DNA of 64,000 nucleotides, taken from NCBI GenBank assembly GCA_030057655.1, contig JASGUQ010000020.1, positions 1 to 64,000 on the forward strand. Reading direction: 5' to 3'. Position numbers and translations under genes: made by a program. The stretch comes from Bacillota bacterium (lineage in GTDB: Bacteria; Bacillota; Clostridia; Christensenellales; Aristaeellaceae). Below the pieces are notes generated by a model. The model searched no databases. It had not been told where the DNA came from and worked only from the letters and a program-made list of their open reading frames with translations. Positions 17,315-26,425 of the stretch are shown here, in pieces. Each line of letters starts with the position of its first letter. The stretch's first letter is position 1.

Positions 17315-17710
17315 ATGTCCATCCATGCCGCGCGCCGCATAGCGCTCCAGAAAATTTTCGCCCGTTTTTTTCATGATGATGATTGCTCAAGCGTGCTTGA
17401 GGGCCTTGATGATCATGAGAACGCTCAGGAAGACAGTCAGTTTATTGACTCCGCTTTAAAAGGAACGCATGAGAATGAGCAGGCTTATAACGCTGTGATC
17501 CAGTCGTTAAGCCCCTCCAGATCCCTGGAACGCATTCCGTACCTGGACAGAGCGATCTTGCTTTTGGCCTTGCACGAATTGTCACAGGACGGCGCCTTGC
17601 CAAAAGTTATCATCAATGAGGCTGTTGAATTGGCAAAGCGCTACGGCGATGAGTCGGACAGCAGATTTATCAACGGCGTGCTGGGCAGTTTTGTGCGTCA
17701 GCGCTCATGA
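17315..17710 (+). CDS. nusB: Transcription antitermination factor NusB
   Basis: NusB is an all-helical RNA-binding protein that, with S10 (NusE), forms the rRNA antitermination complex. This 131-residue copy shows the usual ARRIALQKIFA start, the central PYLDRAILLLALHEL and the C-terminal INEAVELAKRYGDESDSRFINGVLG. The ATG directly follows the DUF2273 stop codon, with the ribosome site inside the preceding gene. Confidence 0.93.
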   Translation: MSIHAARRIALQKIFARFFHDDDCSSVLEGLDDHENAQEDSQFIDSALKGTHENEQAYNAVIQSLSPSRSLERIPYLDRAILLLALHELSQDGALPKVIINEAVELAKRYGDESDSRFINGVLGSFVRQRS

Positions 17711-17760
17711 TGAGCGGGATTCCGGCAATCACGGACAATTCTTTTATTTTCCTGCTGAAT

Positions 17761-17801
17761 AAACGGCTCAGATCCGTTTGCGCCTGCTTACGGGCGCTTT
17801 T
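17761..17801 (+). terminator. Possible terminator between nusB and folD
   Basis: Two adjacent hairpins lie in the 129-base gap: AAACGG-CTCAGAT-CCGTTT (17761-17779) and GCGCC/GGCGC (17780-17797), the latter followed by TTTTAT. The T tract is short, so some readthrough is likely. The rest of the gap holds only the folD ribosome site (GAAGGAGG). Confidence 0.4.
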
Positions 17802-17839
17802 ATCTATATCGGCAACAGGATTATTGAAGGAGGTCAAAC

Positions 17840-18685
17840 ATGGCTGAATTGTTAAGCGGAAAAATTCTTTCAGAACAGCTTACTCTAAAACAAAAGGAAA
17901 AGGTTGCGGAATTAAAGGAAAAAGGGATTGTCCCCGGCCTGGCTGTCGTTTTCGTCGGAGAAGACCCCGCCAGTCAGATTTATGTCAGGAACAAGGGGAT
18001 CGCCTGTGAGACCATCGGCATCTATTCCAGAACGATCCGTTTAGATGCTGACTGCACCCAGGAAAAACTGACAGAAACCATTGAAGACCTCAACAAGGAC
18101 AAGCAGATCCACGGCATTCTGGTTCAACTGCCCCTGCCTAAGCACCTGGATGAGCAGAAGACGCTTGCGACCATTTTGCCGCAAAAGGATGTGGACGGTT
18201 TTCATCTGATCAACGCCGGCAAATTGTTCACAAACCAAAAAGGCATCGTGCCCTGCACGCCCAAAGGCATCCTGTTTATGCTAAAGGACGCAGGGATTGA
18301 TTTGGCCGGCAAAGAAGCGGTGATCATCGGCCGCTCCAATATCGTTGGAAAACCGGCAGCCATGCTGCTGCTGAATGAAAACTGCACCGTCACGATCTGC
18401 CACTCAAAAACCAAAGACTTGAAGGAACACACCAAAAGGGCGGATATCCTGGTTGCTGCCATCGGGAAAGCCAAATTTGTCACTGCGGATATGGTTAAGC
18501 CCGGGAGCGTCGTCATCGACGTTGGCATCAACCGGGTGGACGGGAAGGTGGTCGGCGATGTTGATTTTGAAGCGGTTGAGAAGATCGCCTCATACATTAC
18601 CCCTGTTCCGGGCGGCGTTGGTAAAATGACCATCAGCATGCTGATGGAGAACACCTTGGAAGCGGCATGCGCGCAAGCCCTCTAA
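17840..18685 (+). CDS. folD: Methylenetetrahydrofolate dehydrogenase/cyclohydrolase FolD
   Basis: This bifunctional one-carbon enzyme interconverts 5,10-methylene-, methenyl- and 10-formyl-tetrahydrofolate using NADP. It has 281 residues, with YVRNKGIACETIG (catalytic Lys region, about residue 50), QLPLPKHL, DVDGFH, IIGRSNIVGKPAAMLL (cofactor site) and PGGVGKMT near the end. It begins with ATG behind AAGGAGG, and its 3' end overlaps xseA by 19 bases. Confidence 0.96.
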   Translation: MAELLSGKILSEQLTLKQKEKVAELKEKGIVPGLAVVFVGEDPASQIYVRNKGIACETIGIYSRTIRLDADCTQEKLTETIEDLNKDKQIHGILVQLPLPKHLDEQKTLATILPQKDVDGFHLINAGKLFTNQKGIVPCTPKGILFMLKDAGIDLAGKEAVIIGRSNIVGKPAAMLLLNENCTVTICHSKTKDLKEHTKRADILVAAIGKAKFVTADMVKPGSVVIDVGINRVDGKVVGDVDFEAVEKIASYITPVPGGVGKMTISMLMENTLEAACAQAL

Positions 18686-19869
18686 GCGTAACGGACTTAA
18701 ACGAATATGTCAGGCGTACCCTGGCAGGCGACCCGATGCTGCAAAGCATCGCGGTTCGCGGCGAAATCAGCAATTTCAAGCGGCATACCTCTGGGCACTT
18801 GTATTTTACGCTGAAAGATGAACAAAGCCGCATCAACTGCGTGATGTTCCGCCAGTACGCGCAAATGCTGCGCTTCCGGCCGGCTGACGGCATGATGGTC
18901 ATGCTGTCGGGTTCTGTCGGGCTTTATACCGCGAGCGGAAGTTACCAGTTTTATGGCGAGGCCATGGCTTCAGACGGCGCGGGCGTTCTATATGAACTTT
19001 TCCTCAAGAACAAAGAAATGTTCCAAAAGGAAGGTCTGTTTGACGCCAGCAGAAAACGCCCCTTGCCGCTCTTGCCCAAGGGGATCGGCATCGTCACTTC
19101 CATCGGGGGCGCGGTGCTGCACGACATCAAAACTGTGTCCAACCGCCGTTTCCCGGGGCTGCCGCTGTACATCAGATCCTCCGCGGTCCAGGGCGCGGGC
19201 GCTGCGCTTGATCTTGCGGAGGGGTTAAAAGAGATCGCCGCCCTTCAACAGGTCGATGTGGTCATCATCGGGCGCGGCGGCGGATCGCTGGAAGATCTCT
19301 GGGCATTTAACGAGGAAGTGCTGGTGCGCGCCATTGCGGGCTGTGAAAAACCGGTCATTTCCGCTGTTGGCCATGAAACGGATGTCACGCTGGCTGATTT
19401 CGCTGCGGACGTCAGGGCGGCCACGCCTTCCCAGGCGGCGGAACTGGCCGTCCCTTTACAGGATGAGTTGATCAGGCAGGTTGAGGGCAACAGCCGGTTG
19501 ATACAGCAAAAAGCGCATTCAATTCTGGAACAGAAGCGCGCGAAATTGGCGGCCCTTGAAGCAAGGCTGATCAAGTCTGATCCGGTTTCCAAACTGCGCT
19601 TCGTCGGCCTTCAGGTGGACAGCCTGCAGAAGTCTTTAAACGCCTTGATGGACAGCGCTTTTATGAAATTAAAAGCTTCGCTTGACAGGGCATGTGACCG
19701 GCTTACCCAATCAGGACCCGTTCAGACGCTGAACCGCGGCTATGTGATCGCCCTTCGCGGGGATCAACCGGTGACTTCTGTTGAGCAGGCCGTCGGGGAA
19801 ATGAACCTGCGGTTTAAGGACGGCGTCGCAGTGGTCCAGACCATCAGAGTAAAAAAGGAGCAGCCATGA
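18667..19869 (+). CDS. xseA: Exodeoxyribonuclease VII large subunit
   Basis: This 400-residue protein is the catalytic subunit of the single-strand-specific exonuclease VII. It has an N-terminal OB-fold (about residues 5-100, SVTDLNEYVRRTL and GEISNFKRHTSGHLYFTLKD), the catalytic domain with GRGGGSLEDLWAFN and SAVGHETDVTLAD, and a C-terminal coiled coil. The ATG lies inside the end of folD. It overlaps xseB by four bases. Confidence 0.95.
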   Translation: MRASPLSVTDLNEYVRRTLAGDPMLQSIAVRGEISNFKRHTSGHLYFTLKDEQSRINCVMFRQYAQMLRFRPADGMMVMLSGSVGLYTASGSYQFYGEAMASDGAGVLYELFLKNKEMFQKEGLFDASRKRPLPLLPKGIGIVTSIGGAVLHDIKTVSNRRFPGLPLYIRSSAVQGAGAALDLAEGLKEIAALQQVDVVIIGRGGGSLEDLWAFNEEVLVRAIAGCEKPVISAVGHETDVTLADFAADVRAATPSQAAELAVPLQDELIRQVEGNSRLIQQKAHSILEQKRAKLAALEARLIKSDPVSKLRFVGLQVDSLQKSLNALMDSAFMKLKASLDRACDRLTQSGPVQTLNRGYVIALRGDQPVTSVEQAVGEMNLRFKDGVAVVQTIRVKKEQP

Positions 19870-20093
19870 CAAAAAAAGAAAAAACCGCCCTCAAATTCGA
19901 AGAAAGGCTGGAAGCCCTCGAAAAGTTGACAGAACAGATGGAAGAGGGCAATCTGGGGCTTGATGAATTGCTGAAGCTTTATGAGCAGGGGATGCAGCTG
20001 GCTGAAAGCCTTAAAAAGGAGCTTGAAACGGCTGAAAATACCCTAACGGAGCTAAAAGACGGCAAATTAAAGCCGATGGAAGAGGCGCAATGA
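19866..20093 (+). CDS. xseB: Exodeoxyribonuclease VII small subunit
   Basis: This 75-residue helical protein winds around the coiled coil of XseA. FEERLEALEKLTEQMEEGNLG is the family hallmark. Start and stop overlap the neighbouring genes by four bases each (ATGA), so translation is coupled and the subunits are made together. Confidence 0.94.
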   Translation: MTKKEKTALKFEERLEALEKLTEQMEEGNLGLDELLKLYEQGMQLAESLKKELETAENTLTELKDGKLKPMEEAQ

Positions 20094-20983
20094 ACAATTA
20101 TCAAGAACAATACGATCGCTACAGACTGCTGGTAGAAAAAGCGCTGGATGATTTTTTGCCGCTTCCAGGTGAAGATTGGCCTGAAACCGGCATACCCAAA
20201 CACCTGACTGAAGCCATGAGGTACAGCCTGCTTTCAGGCGGCAAGCGCATCAGGCCCGTGTTGCTGCTCGCGGCGTATGCGTCATATCAAAATGATCTGG
20301 ATGCTGCGCTGCCTTTTGCTGCTGCGGTTGAGATGATCCACACCTATTCCCTGATCCATGACGATCTGCCTGCCATGGACAATGACGACCTGCGCCGCGG
20401 GAAACCGACCAATCACAAGGTATTTGGAGAAGGAATGGCCGTGCTGGCCGGAGACGCCCTGCTGAACCATGCGTTTGAAATAATGAGCGCGTCAAACGCC
20501 AAACATGCGCTCAAAGCAATACATACTCTTGCATGTTTTGCGGGGGCCGGCGGGATGATCGCTGGGCAGACCGCGGACATTATGAGCGAAGGCAAGCCGG
20601 CAGACCAAAGTATGCTTCAATACATTCACCGTCACAAGACAGCGGACTTGCTGACAGCCCCTCTGGTGATGGGGCTCATTCTTGCGGAGGCGCCGGAAGA
20701 AAGCATCAAACAGGCAAAGATTTACGGACGAAATCTCGGAATCGCATTCCAAATCACCGATGACCTTCTGGACCTTCAGGGCGATCCTGAAAAAACAGGG
20801 AAAGCGGGGAACCGGGACAAGGAGCTGGGCAAACTGACCTGGCCGGGCGTTGTCGGCATAGACCAGGCAAAAAAAGACGTCATTGCTGCTGTACAGACGG
20901 CTGTTGAAGCGTCCAAAGCGTTCTCAGGGAATGCGTCTTTCTTTGAAATACTTGCCAGATCTATCCCGGAACGGGTAAAATAA
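20090..20983 (+). CDS. ispA: Polyprenyl synthetase (farnesyl/geranyl diphosphate synthase)
   Basis: This 297-residue prenyltransferase builds C10-C15 (or C20) diphosphates from IPP and DMAPP. It has the first aspartate-rich motif DDLPAMDND and the second DDLLDLQGD, plus GGKRIRP for IPP binding. The Ala-x-Ile-His-Thr-Tyr-Ser segment before the first motif suggests a short-chain product. It lies at the end of the folD-xseAB-ispA run; dxs, often next in Bacillus, is not present. Confidence 0.93.
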   Translation: MNNYQEQYDRYRLLVEKALDDFLPLPGEDWPETGIPKHLTEAMRYSLLSGGKRIRPVLLLAAYASYQNDLDAALPFAAAVEMIHTYSLIHDDLPAMDNDDLRRGKPTNHKVFGEGMAVLAGDALLNHAFEIMSASNAKHALKAIHTLACFAGAGGMIAGQTADIMSEGKPADQSMLQYIHRHKTADLLTAPLVMGLILAEAPEESIKQAKIYGRNLGIAFQITDDLLDLQGDPEKTGKAGNRDKELGKLTWPGVVGIDQAKKDVIAAVQTAVEASKAFSGNASFFEILARSIPERVK

Positions 20984-21008
20984 TGCCACATTACTGTTGG
21001 AGGCTCGC

Positions 21009-21446
21009 TTGAACGAACTGCTGGGCAACAAAATCATCCTCTGCTGCATCGTATCCTGGATCGTGGCGCAGGTGCTCAAAACGCTGATTGACTGGCGGAT
21101 CACCCGTGTTTTCAACATCAGGAAAATGATCAACAACGGCGGCATGCCAAGCGCTCATACGGCGGTTGTTATGTCCCTCAGCATTATGGTAGCCTTAAAA
21201 GAGGGGCTTGGCTCCACTGCTTTTGCGGTCTGCTGTATTGTTACGGCCGTTGTTATAAATGATGCTGTCGGTGTGCGCTATCACACAGGAGAGCAGAGCA
21301 AGGTGCTCAACAAGATCATTCACAGGACCATCATTGAAGGAGAGCCGATCACGGACGAGACTTTGCAGGAGCTGGTCGGGCATACGCCGACAGAAGCTTT
21401 TTTCGGCGCTCTGATTGGCATCCTTGTCCCATTATTCTTTAGATAG
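21009..21446 (+). CDS. Divergent PAP2 family membrane protein (DUF212/YuiD-like)
   Basis: This 145-residue protein has three to four membrane helices and the family motifs GGMPSAHTA (about residue 44) and NDAVGVRYHTGEQ. These resemble pieces of the PAP2 phosphatase active site; substrates of the family are not known. A TTG at 21009 behind GGAGG (20999-21003) is chosen over the in-frame TTG at 20997, which overlaps that site. Confidence 0.8.
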   Translation: MNELLGNKIILCCIVSWIVAQVLKTLIDWRITRVFNIRKMINNGGMPSAHTAVVMSLSIMVALKEGLGSTAFAVCCIVTAVVINDAVGVRYHTGEQSKVLNKIIHRTIIEGEPITDETLQELVGHTPTEAFFGALIGILVPLFFR

Positions 21447-21457
21447 GAGAGTACATC

Positions 21458-22018
21458 ATGCTAGATCAGTTCAGGGAAGAAGTCGTCATTAAAAGGAACA
21501 GGACCTTTGAAGGCCTTGCCATGGCTGTTGCCAATGTTACAATGGTCCTCTCCGCCATCATGGCGATGTTCATGCTGCAGTCCGTCATGGTCATGATCTC
21601 AGCGCAGGGGTTCAGCGTGGAGATGCTGATTTACATTGCGATGATGCTGTTGGTCGCGGGTACTGCTGTCCTGCTCTTTTTGTTCAAAGACCGCATCAGA
21701 ACAGAATATGAGTACACCTTCACCAACGGAACCATGGATTTCGCCCAGGTCTACAACAACCGCAAGCGCAAGGCGCTTGGCACGATGAACATCAAAAATG
21801 TGGAAGCCTGCGGCCTTGTCAGCTCCGGCTCCTTTCACCGCTACCTGAACATGCCCAATGTCAACAAACTCAATTGGTTCCTCAACCGGGACGCAAATTT
21901 GTTTTATTTTTACTTTACCAAGGACAGCAAAAAAACCATTTTAATCATAGAGCCAAGCGATGAGATGATTGACCTGATCAAAAAGAACGTGGGCCAGGGG
22001 AAGTTTCAGACAAATTGA
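21458..22018 (+). CDS. Two-helix membrane protein, uncharacterised (possibly DUF6106-like)
   Basis: This 186-residue protein has two close membrane segments (about residues 20-45 and 52-75) and a cytoplasmic beta-rich domain with YEYTFTNGTMDFAQVYNNRKR and a YFYFTKDSKKTILIIEPS end that resembles PH-like domains. Its ATG follows AGGAGAG. It lies between the YuiD-like gene and the desulfurase, overlapping the latter by four bases. The link to DUF6106 is from memory and weak; no function is proposed. Confidence 0.6.
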   Translation: MLDQFREEVVIKRNRTFEGLAMAVANVTMVLSAIMAMFMLQSVMVMISAQGFSVEMLIYIAMMLLVAGTAVLLFLFKDRIRTEYEYTFTNGTMDFAQVYNNRKRKALGTMNIKNVEACGLVSSGSFHRYLNMPNVNKLNWFLNRDANLFYFYFTKDSKKTILIIEPSDEMIDLIKKNVGQGKFQTN

Positions 22019-23154
22019 GCGCCCTCATTTATCTTGACAACGCGGCGACCACCAAGCCTTTTCCTCAGGTAGTTGAAGCGATAAGGGGTTCAATGCAGGA
22101 TGGGTATTTTAACCCGTCCTCTTTGTATGCGCAGGGGTTTCAGGTGAAAAAAACGGTCGAAGCCTGCCGTGAACTGCTTAAAAACAAGCTTTCCGCTGAT
22201 GAAGTTTGTTTCACTTCCGGCGGTACCGAGGCCAACAACCTTGCGATTTTGGGCTCAATGCGGGGCAGCAAAAAACAAGGCCGTGTCCTTTACTCCGCTG
22301 TGGAACATGCCGCGGTGGCGGAGGCCTGCCATTCCCTTTCTGACAGGCATGAGGTGTTTTCATTGCCGGTGAATCAAGAGGGGATCCTTGATCTTGAAAA
22401 AGCCAAGGAATTGATGACGCCGGATACAGAATTGATCTGCCTGATGCAGGTGAACAACGAGGTCGGGAGCGTCCAGCCGGTTGCTGAGGTCGTCCGCCTT
22501 CGGGACGAAATCTGCCCCAAGGCCAGGATCCATGTGGACGGGGTTCAGGGGTTTTTGAAGCTTCCTTTCAGCCTGCTTTCAGGCGTGGATTCCTATGCCA
22601 TCTCCGCTCATAAGATCCATGGCCCCAAAGGCGTCGGTGCGCTTGCCTTTAGCAGCGGAACGCGCCTGCAGCCGATCGTTTTTGGCGGGAAACAGGAAAA
22701 CGGCCTTCGCTCAGGAACCGAGAACACCGACGGGATCATCGGCTTATATGCCGCTTTAAACACTTATCCTGAAGATTACCGGATCGGGGAACTGAAGAAC
22801 AGGCTGTATCAATTGATCAAGAAAAAGGTCCCGCAGGCGCAGCTGAACGGCCCTGATCCGCTCTCTGATCTTTCCTGCCCGCATATCTTAAACCTCTCCT
22901 TTCCGCCGGTTCTGGCGCAAACCATGATGCATCAGTTGGAGGGCTTTGGGGTGCTGGTCAGCCAGGGGTCTGCCTGTTCCTCGCGGCAGAAAAAGCCAAG
23001 CGCCACATTAAGCGCCATGGGGGTTTCAAAACAGGCTGCGGACAGCGCGCTTCGCTTCAGCTTAAGTTGCCTGACCACCCATGAAGAAATCGAACAGGCA
23101 GCGAACGCGGTTCAAAAAGCCTATGAAAGCCTTCGCGCTTATACCAGGAGATAA
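22015..23154 (+). CDS. Cysteine desulfurase (NifS/IscS family)
   Basis: This PLP enzyme removes sulfur from cysteine as a protein persulfide. It has 379 residues, with YLDNAATTKPFPQV at the N-terminus, the PLP lysine in SAHKIHGPKG, and the mobile catalytic cysteine in QGSACSSRQKK. The start is TTG at 22015, overlapping the previous stop (TTGA). thiI follows after three bases, as in Bacillus where a dedicated desulfurase (NifZ) supplies ThiI; this gene probably has that role, because ThiI here lacks a rhodanese domain. Confidence 0.93.
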   Translation: MSALIYLDNAATTKPFPQVVEAIRGSMQDGYFNPSSLYAQGFQVKKTVEACRELLKNKLSADEVCFTSGGTEANNLAILGSMRGSKKQGRVLYSAVEHAAVAEACHSLSDRHEVFSLPVNQEGILDLEKAKELMTPDTELICLMQVNNEVGSVQPVAEVVRLRDEICPKARIHVDGVQGFLKLPFSLLSGVDSYAISAHKIHGPKGVGALAFSSGTRLQPIVFGGKQENGLRSGTENTDGIIGLYAALNTYPEDYRIGELKNRLYQLIKKKVPQAQLNGPDPLSDLSCPHILNLSFPPVLAQTMMHQLEGFGVLVSQGSACSSRQKKPSATLSAMGVSKQAADSALRFSLSCLTTHEEIEQAANAVQKAYESLRAYTRR

Positions 23155-23157
23155 ACG

Positions 23158-24318
23158 ATGAGAAACCTGTTGTTGGTCAAATATGCCGAGGTCCACCTGA
23201 AAGGGCAAAACCGCCCGTACTTTTTAAGAATGCTGATGAAAAACATCAAGCAGGCTGTTTCTCCCTTTGGCGCTCATGTTCGTCTGCATGACAGCCGTAT
23301 TTTTGTAAGCGGGTATACGGATGAAAACGCCTGCATCAACAGGATCACAAAGATCTTTGGCGTTCACGCGGTTAGCCCGGCGGTTGAAATGGAGAAGGAA
23401 GATTTTACCGCCGTTTGCCAAAAGGCCGCAGAATTGATGAGCGGGAAGTCCGGCAGCTTCAAGGTGCTGGCCCGCCGCGCGGATAAGCTTTATTTTTTGG
23501 ATTCCCCCAAGATCGCGGCCCGGGTCGGCGGGTATGTGCTGGAATCCAATCCCAAGTTAAGCGTGGACGTGCACGATCCTGAACACAGCCTTCAGGTGGA
23601 GATTAGGGATCAGGCGCTTTTGTATGTCAACTCCTTTCCGGGCGCCGGCGGTTTGCCCACCGGAACCAGCGGCAGGGCCATGCTGCTTTTATCCGGCGGG
23701 ATTGACAGCCCTGTTGCAGGGTACAGGATCGCCAGGCGCGGTGTTGAACTAAGCGCGGTTTATTTCCATTCATTTCCGTATACCGGCGAGCCTGTGAAGG
23801 AAAAAGTCATCACGCTTGCCCGCATCCTGTCCGGGTTTTGCGGAAAAATCAGGCTTCATGTGGTTCCGTTTACGGAAATCCAGCAGGCCATCCACGAAAA
23901 ATGCCCGGATGACTTTACGACGCTCATCATGCGCCGCAACATGATGCGCATTGCCGATATCCTCGCGCAAAAAGAAAAGGCCCTTGCTTTAATCACGGGT
24001 GAAAGCATCGGCCAGGTCGCCAGCCAGACGCTGGAAGCGCTGATGTGTACCAACGCGGTCGCGACCTTGCCTGTATTCAGGCCCCTGATCGGAACGGACA
24101 AGTTGGAGATCATCGGTGAATCTGTCAAAATCGGCACCTATGAGACCTCTGTCCTTCCATATGAGGACTGCTGCACCGTCTTCACCCCAAGACACCCGGT
24201 GACCCATCCCAAACTCAGGCAGGCGGAGTACGCTGAAAAACCGCTTTTGATTGATAATTTGCTGGATGAAATGATCATCAGGGCGGTTGACGGAACTGAA
24301 GTGATCGAAATAGGTTAA
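23158..24318 (+). CDS. thiI: tRNA 4-thiouridine synthase ThiI
   Basis: This enzyme thiolates uridine 8 of tRNA and may feed thiazole synthesis. It has 386 residues: an N-terminal ferredoxin-like and THUMP region (to about residue 165), then the PP-loop LLLSGGIDSPVAGY (about residue 178) and the C-terminal PYEDCCTVFTPRHPVTHP. There is no C-terminal rhodanese domain, the Bacillus-type short form that takes sulfur directly from a partner desulfurase, matching the gene upstream. A strong terminator follows. Confidence 0.95.
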   Translation: MRNLLLVKYAEVHLKGQNRPYFLRMLMKNIKQAVSPFGAHVRLHDSRIFVSGYTDENACINRITKIFGVHAVSPAVEMEKEDFTAVCQKAAELMSGKSGSFKVLARRADKLYFLDSPKIAARVGGYVLESNPKLSVDVHDPEHSLQVEIRDQALLYVNSFPGAGGLPTGTSGRAMLLLSGGIDSPVAGYRIARRGVELSAVYFHSFPYTGEPVKEKVITLARILSGFCGKIRLHVVPFTEIQQAIHEKCPDDFTTLIMRRNMMRIADILAQKEKALALITGESIGQVASQTLEALMCTNAVATLPVFRPLIGTDKLEIIGESVKIGTYETSVLPYEDCCTVFTPRHPVTHPKLRQAEYAEKPLLIDNLLDEMIIRAVDGTEVIEIG

Positions 24319-24330
24319 ATTCATTGACTA

Positions 24331-24368
24331 AAAACAGGTGTCAAGACAAAATGCTTGACACCTGTTTT
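24331..24368 (+). terminator. Terminator after thiI
   Basis: AAAACAGGTGTCAAG and CTTGACACCTGTTTT are perfect complements around an eight-base loop, then TATTTATG. The 3' arm contains the -35 box of the next promoter. Confidence 0.92.
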
Positions 24369-24382
24369 TATTTATGTATAAT
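24355..24382 (+). promoter_or_regulatory. Promoter of ylxM-ffh, embedded in the thiI terminator
   Basis: TTGACA (24355-24360) lies in the descending arm of the terminator; after a 16-base spacer comes TATAAT (24377-24382). Confidence 0.8.
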
Positions 24383-24414
24383 AATCTCCGTTGTCTTTTG
24401 AAAGGAGGGCGCTT

Positions 24415-24795
24415 ATGAGCAAGGACGGTTTGAACAAAAAAGTCAACTACGGCATGTTGGCTGAGTTTTACGCGCCTCTTCTGACAGACAGGCAGCAGAC
24501 CTTGATCGAGCTGTACTGCGATGAGGATCTTTCGCTTTCGGAGATAGCGGGGCAATTATCCATTTCGCGCCAGGCAGTGAGCGATAATTTAAACCGCGCC
24601 TATGAGCGCCTGGATGAGCTTGAGAATCATCTGAAACTTTACCAAAGCTTTATTTTGATGCGCGGCCAGTTGGAACGCTGCAGAGCGCTGCTGAACCAAG
24701 TTGAAGCGACCGAAAGCACGCGGACTTACCTGAAGGAAGCGATTGACGCGCTGAATGAGGGGATCGACCGGAAGGGAGGCAAGGATGGCATTTGA
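24415..24795 (+). CDS. ylxM: YlxM/p13-like helix-turn-helix protein
   Basis: This 126-residue protein has a sigma-70 region-4-like helix-turn-helix (LSLSEIAGQLSISRQAVSDNLNRA, about residues 40-63) and a helical C-terminus. It is regularly found before ffh in Firmicutes and Mollicutes and is thought to influence SRP function. ATG at 24415 follows AAAGGAGG (24401-24408). It overlaps ffh by 11 bases. Confidence 0.9.
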   Translation: MSKDGLNKKVNYGMLAEFYAPLLTDRQQTLIELYCDEDLSLSEIAGQLSISRQAVSDNLNRAYERLDELENHLKLYQSFILMRGQLERCRALLNQVEATESTRTYLKEAIDALNEGIDRKGGKDGI

Positions 24796-26119
24796 CAGCC
24801 TGTCTGAAAAACTGCAAAAAGCGTTTAAGAAGCTGACCGGAAAAGGCAAACTCAACGAGGCCAACATCAAGGAAGCGATGCGCGAGGTGCGCATGGCGCT
24901 GCTTGAAGCGGACGTCAACTACCTTGTGGTCAAAGATTTCATCAAGTCCGTGACTGAGCGCGCGGTCGGAACGGAGATCCTGTCTTCCCTGAACGCGGGC
25001 CAGCAGGTCATCAAGATTGTCAATGAAGAACTGACAAAACTGATGGGCGGCACGAACGCCAAACTGACCTGGTCCTCTTCCGTGCCGACCATCTACCTGC
25101 TCTGCGGCCTGCAAGGCGCGGGCAAAACCACCATGGCCGGGAAGCTTGCAGGCTATCTGAAAAAAAGCGGCAAAAAGCCTTTGCTTGCAGCCTGCGACAT
25201 CTACCGCCCGGCTGCGATCAAACAGCTTCAGGTGGTGGGGGAAAAGGTGGGCGTGCCCGTCTTTGAGAAGGGGACGCAAAACCCTGTTCTCACATCCAAA
25301 GAAGCGGTCGAGCAAGCCCGCTACTACGGCAATGACGTTCTGATCATCGACACAGCCGGCCGTCTGCACATTGATGAGACGCTGATGGACGAGCTGAGCC
25401 AGATCAAGGCTGCGGTTCGCCCGCAGGAGATTCTGCTGACAGTTGACGCCATGACCGGCCAGGACGCAGTGAATGTCGCCAAAAGCTTTAATGAAAAGCT
25501 TGGCATCGACGGCATCATCATCACAAAGCTGGACTCCGACACCAGGGGCGGCGCGGCCTTATCCGCCAGGGCCATCACCGGCAAACCCATCAAGTTCGCG
25601 GGAACGGGGGAGAAGCTGACGGACATCGAGCCTTTCCATCCGGAGCGCATGGCTTCGCGCATCCTGGGCATGGGCGACGTCCTGACACTGATTGAAAAGG
25701 CCACGGAGTCCTTTGACCTTGAGCAGGCTGAGAAAGCCGCCGCCAAAAACAAGCAGCCCCAGGATCTGACCCTGGATGATTTCCTGGAGCAGATGCAGCA
25801 GCTGAAGAAAATGGGCCCGCTGCAAAACATTCTGGGCATGCTGCCCGGGGTCGGAAACAAACTGAAGAATGTGGAAGTTGATGAACAGGCGTTGAAAAAG
25901 CCTGAAGCCATCATTCGTTCCATGACCATGAAAGAACGCAGAAATCCGGACATTTTAAACGCGAGCAGGCGCAAAAGGATCGCGGCCGGCGCCGGCGTCA
26001 CAGTCGCGGATGTCAACCAGTTGATGCGCCAGTATGAACAGATGCGCAAAATGCTCAAGCAAATGATGGGCAACAAGCGCGCCCTGGCGCGCGGCATGCG
26101 CGGCATGCCGTTTATGTAA
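24785..26119 (+). CDS. ffh: Signal recognition particle GTPase Ffh
   Basis: This is the protein subunit of SRP, which delivers nascent membrane proteins to FtsY. It has 444 residues: a four-helix N domain, a G domain with GLQGAGKTTMAGKLA, DTAGRLHIDE and TKLDSDTRGGAA, and a methionine-rich M domain at the C-terminus (QYEQMRKMLKQMM). The ATG at 24785 behind AAGGGAGG is chosen over an in-frame ATG at 24755 lacking a ribosome site. rpsP follows. Confidence 0.97.
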   Translation: MAFDSLSEKLQKAFKKLTGKGKLNEANIKEAMREVRMALLEADVNYLVVKDFIKSVTERAVGTEILSSLNAGQQVIKIVNEELTKLMGGTNAKLTWSSSVPTIYLLCGLQGAGKTTMAGKLAGYLKKSGKKPLLAACDIYRPAAIKQLQVVGEKVGVPVFEKGTQNPVLTSKEAVEQARYYGNDVLIIDTAGRLHIDETLMDELSQIKAAVRPQEILLTVDAMTGQDAVNVAKSFNEKLGIDGIIITKLDSDTRGGAALSARAITGKPIKFAGTGEKLTDIEPFHPERMASRILGMGDVLTLIEKATESFDLEQAEKAAAKNKQPQDLTLDDFLEQMQQLKKMGPLQNILGMLPGVGNKLKNVEVDEQALKKPEAIIRSMTMKERRNPDILNASRRKRIAAGAGVTVADVNQLMRQYEQMRKMLKQMMGNKRALARGMRGMPFM

Positions 26120-26169
26120 GTTTGGAATCAGTAAAACTGATTTTCCATAGATATTGAAGGAGGAAACCC

Positions 26170-26418
26170 ATGGCAGTCAAGATCCGTCTCAAAAGAATTG
26201 GTATGAAGAAACACCCCTTCTACCGCGTAGTCGTCACCGACGAGCGCACCCCGCGTGATGGCCGTTTCATCGAAGAAATTGGCACCTATGATCCCATGCA
26301 GCAGCCTGCTGTAATCAAGATCGACAACGAGAAAGCAATTGCCTGGATGAAGAACGGCGCTCAGCCCTCTGACACCGTGCGCGCCCTGTTAAAGAAAACC
26401 GGCGCGATTGAAGGCTGA
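26170..26418 (+). CDS. rpsP: 30S ribosomal protein bS16
   Basis: This 82-residue protein has the usual start [21 protein letters not shown] and GTYDP. A strong GAAGGAGG ribosome site precedes the ATG. The 50-base gap after ffh contains a small AATCAG/CTGATT hairpin with a few T, too weak to call as a terminator. It starts the rpsP-khpA-rimM-trmD run. Confidence 0.97.
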   Translation: MAVKIRLKRIGMKKHPFYRVVVTDERTPRDGRFIEEIGTYDPMQQPAVIKIDNEKAIAWMKNGAQPSDTVRALLKKTGAIEG

Positions 26419-26425
26419 TGATTTC

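Noticed and set aside
17711-17839. Tetrahydrofolate riboswitch before folD
   Set aside because: The gap shows only small hairpins and a ribosome site, without conserved THF riboswitch sequence.
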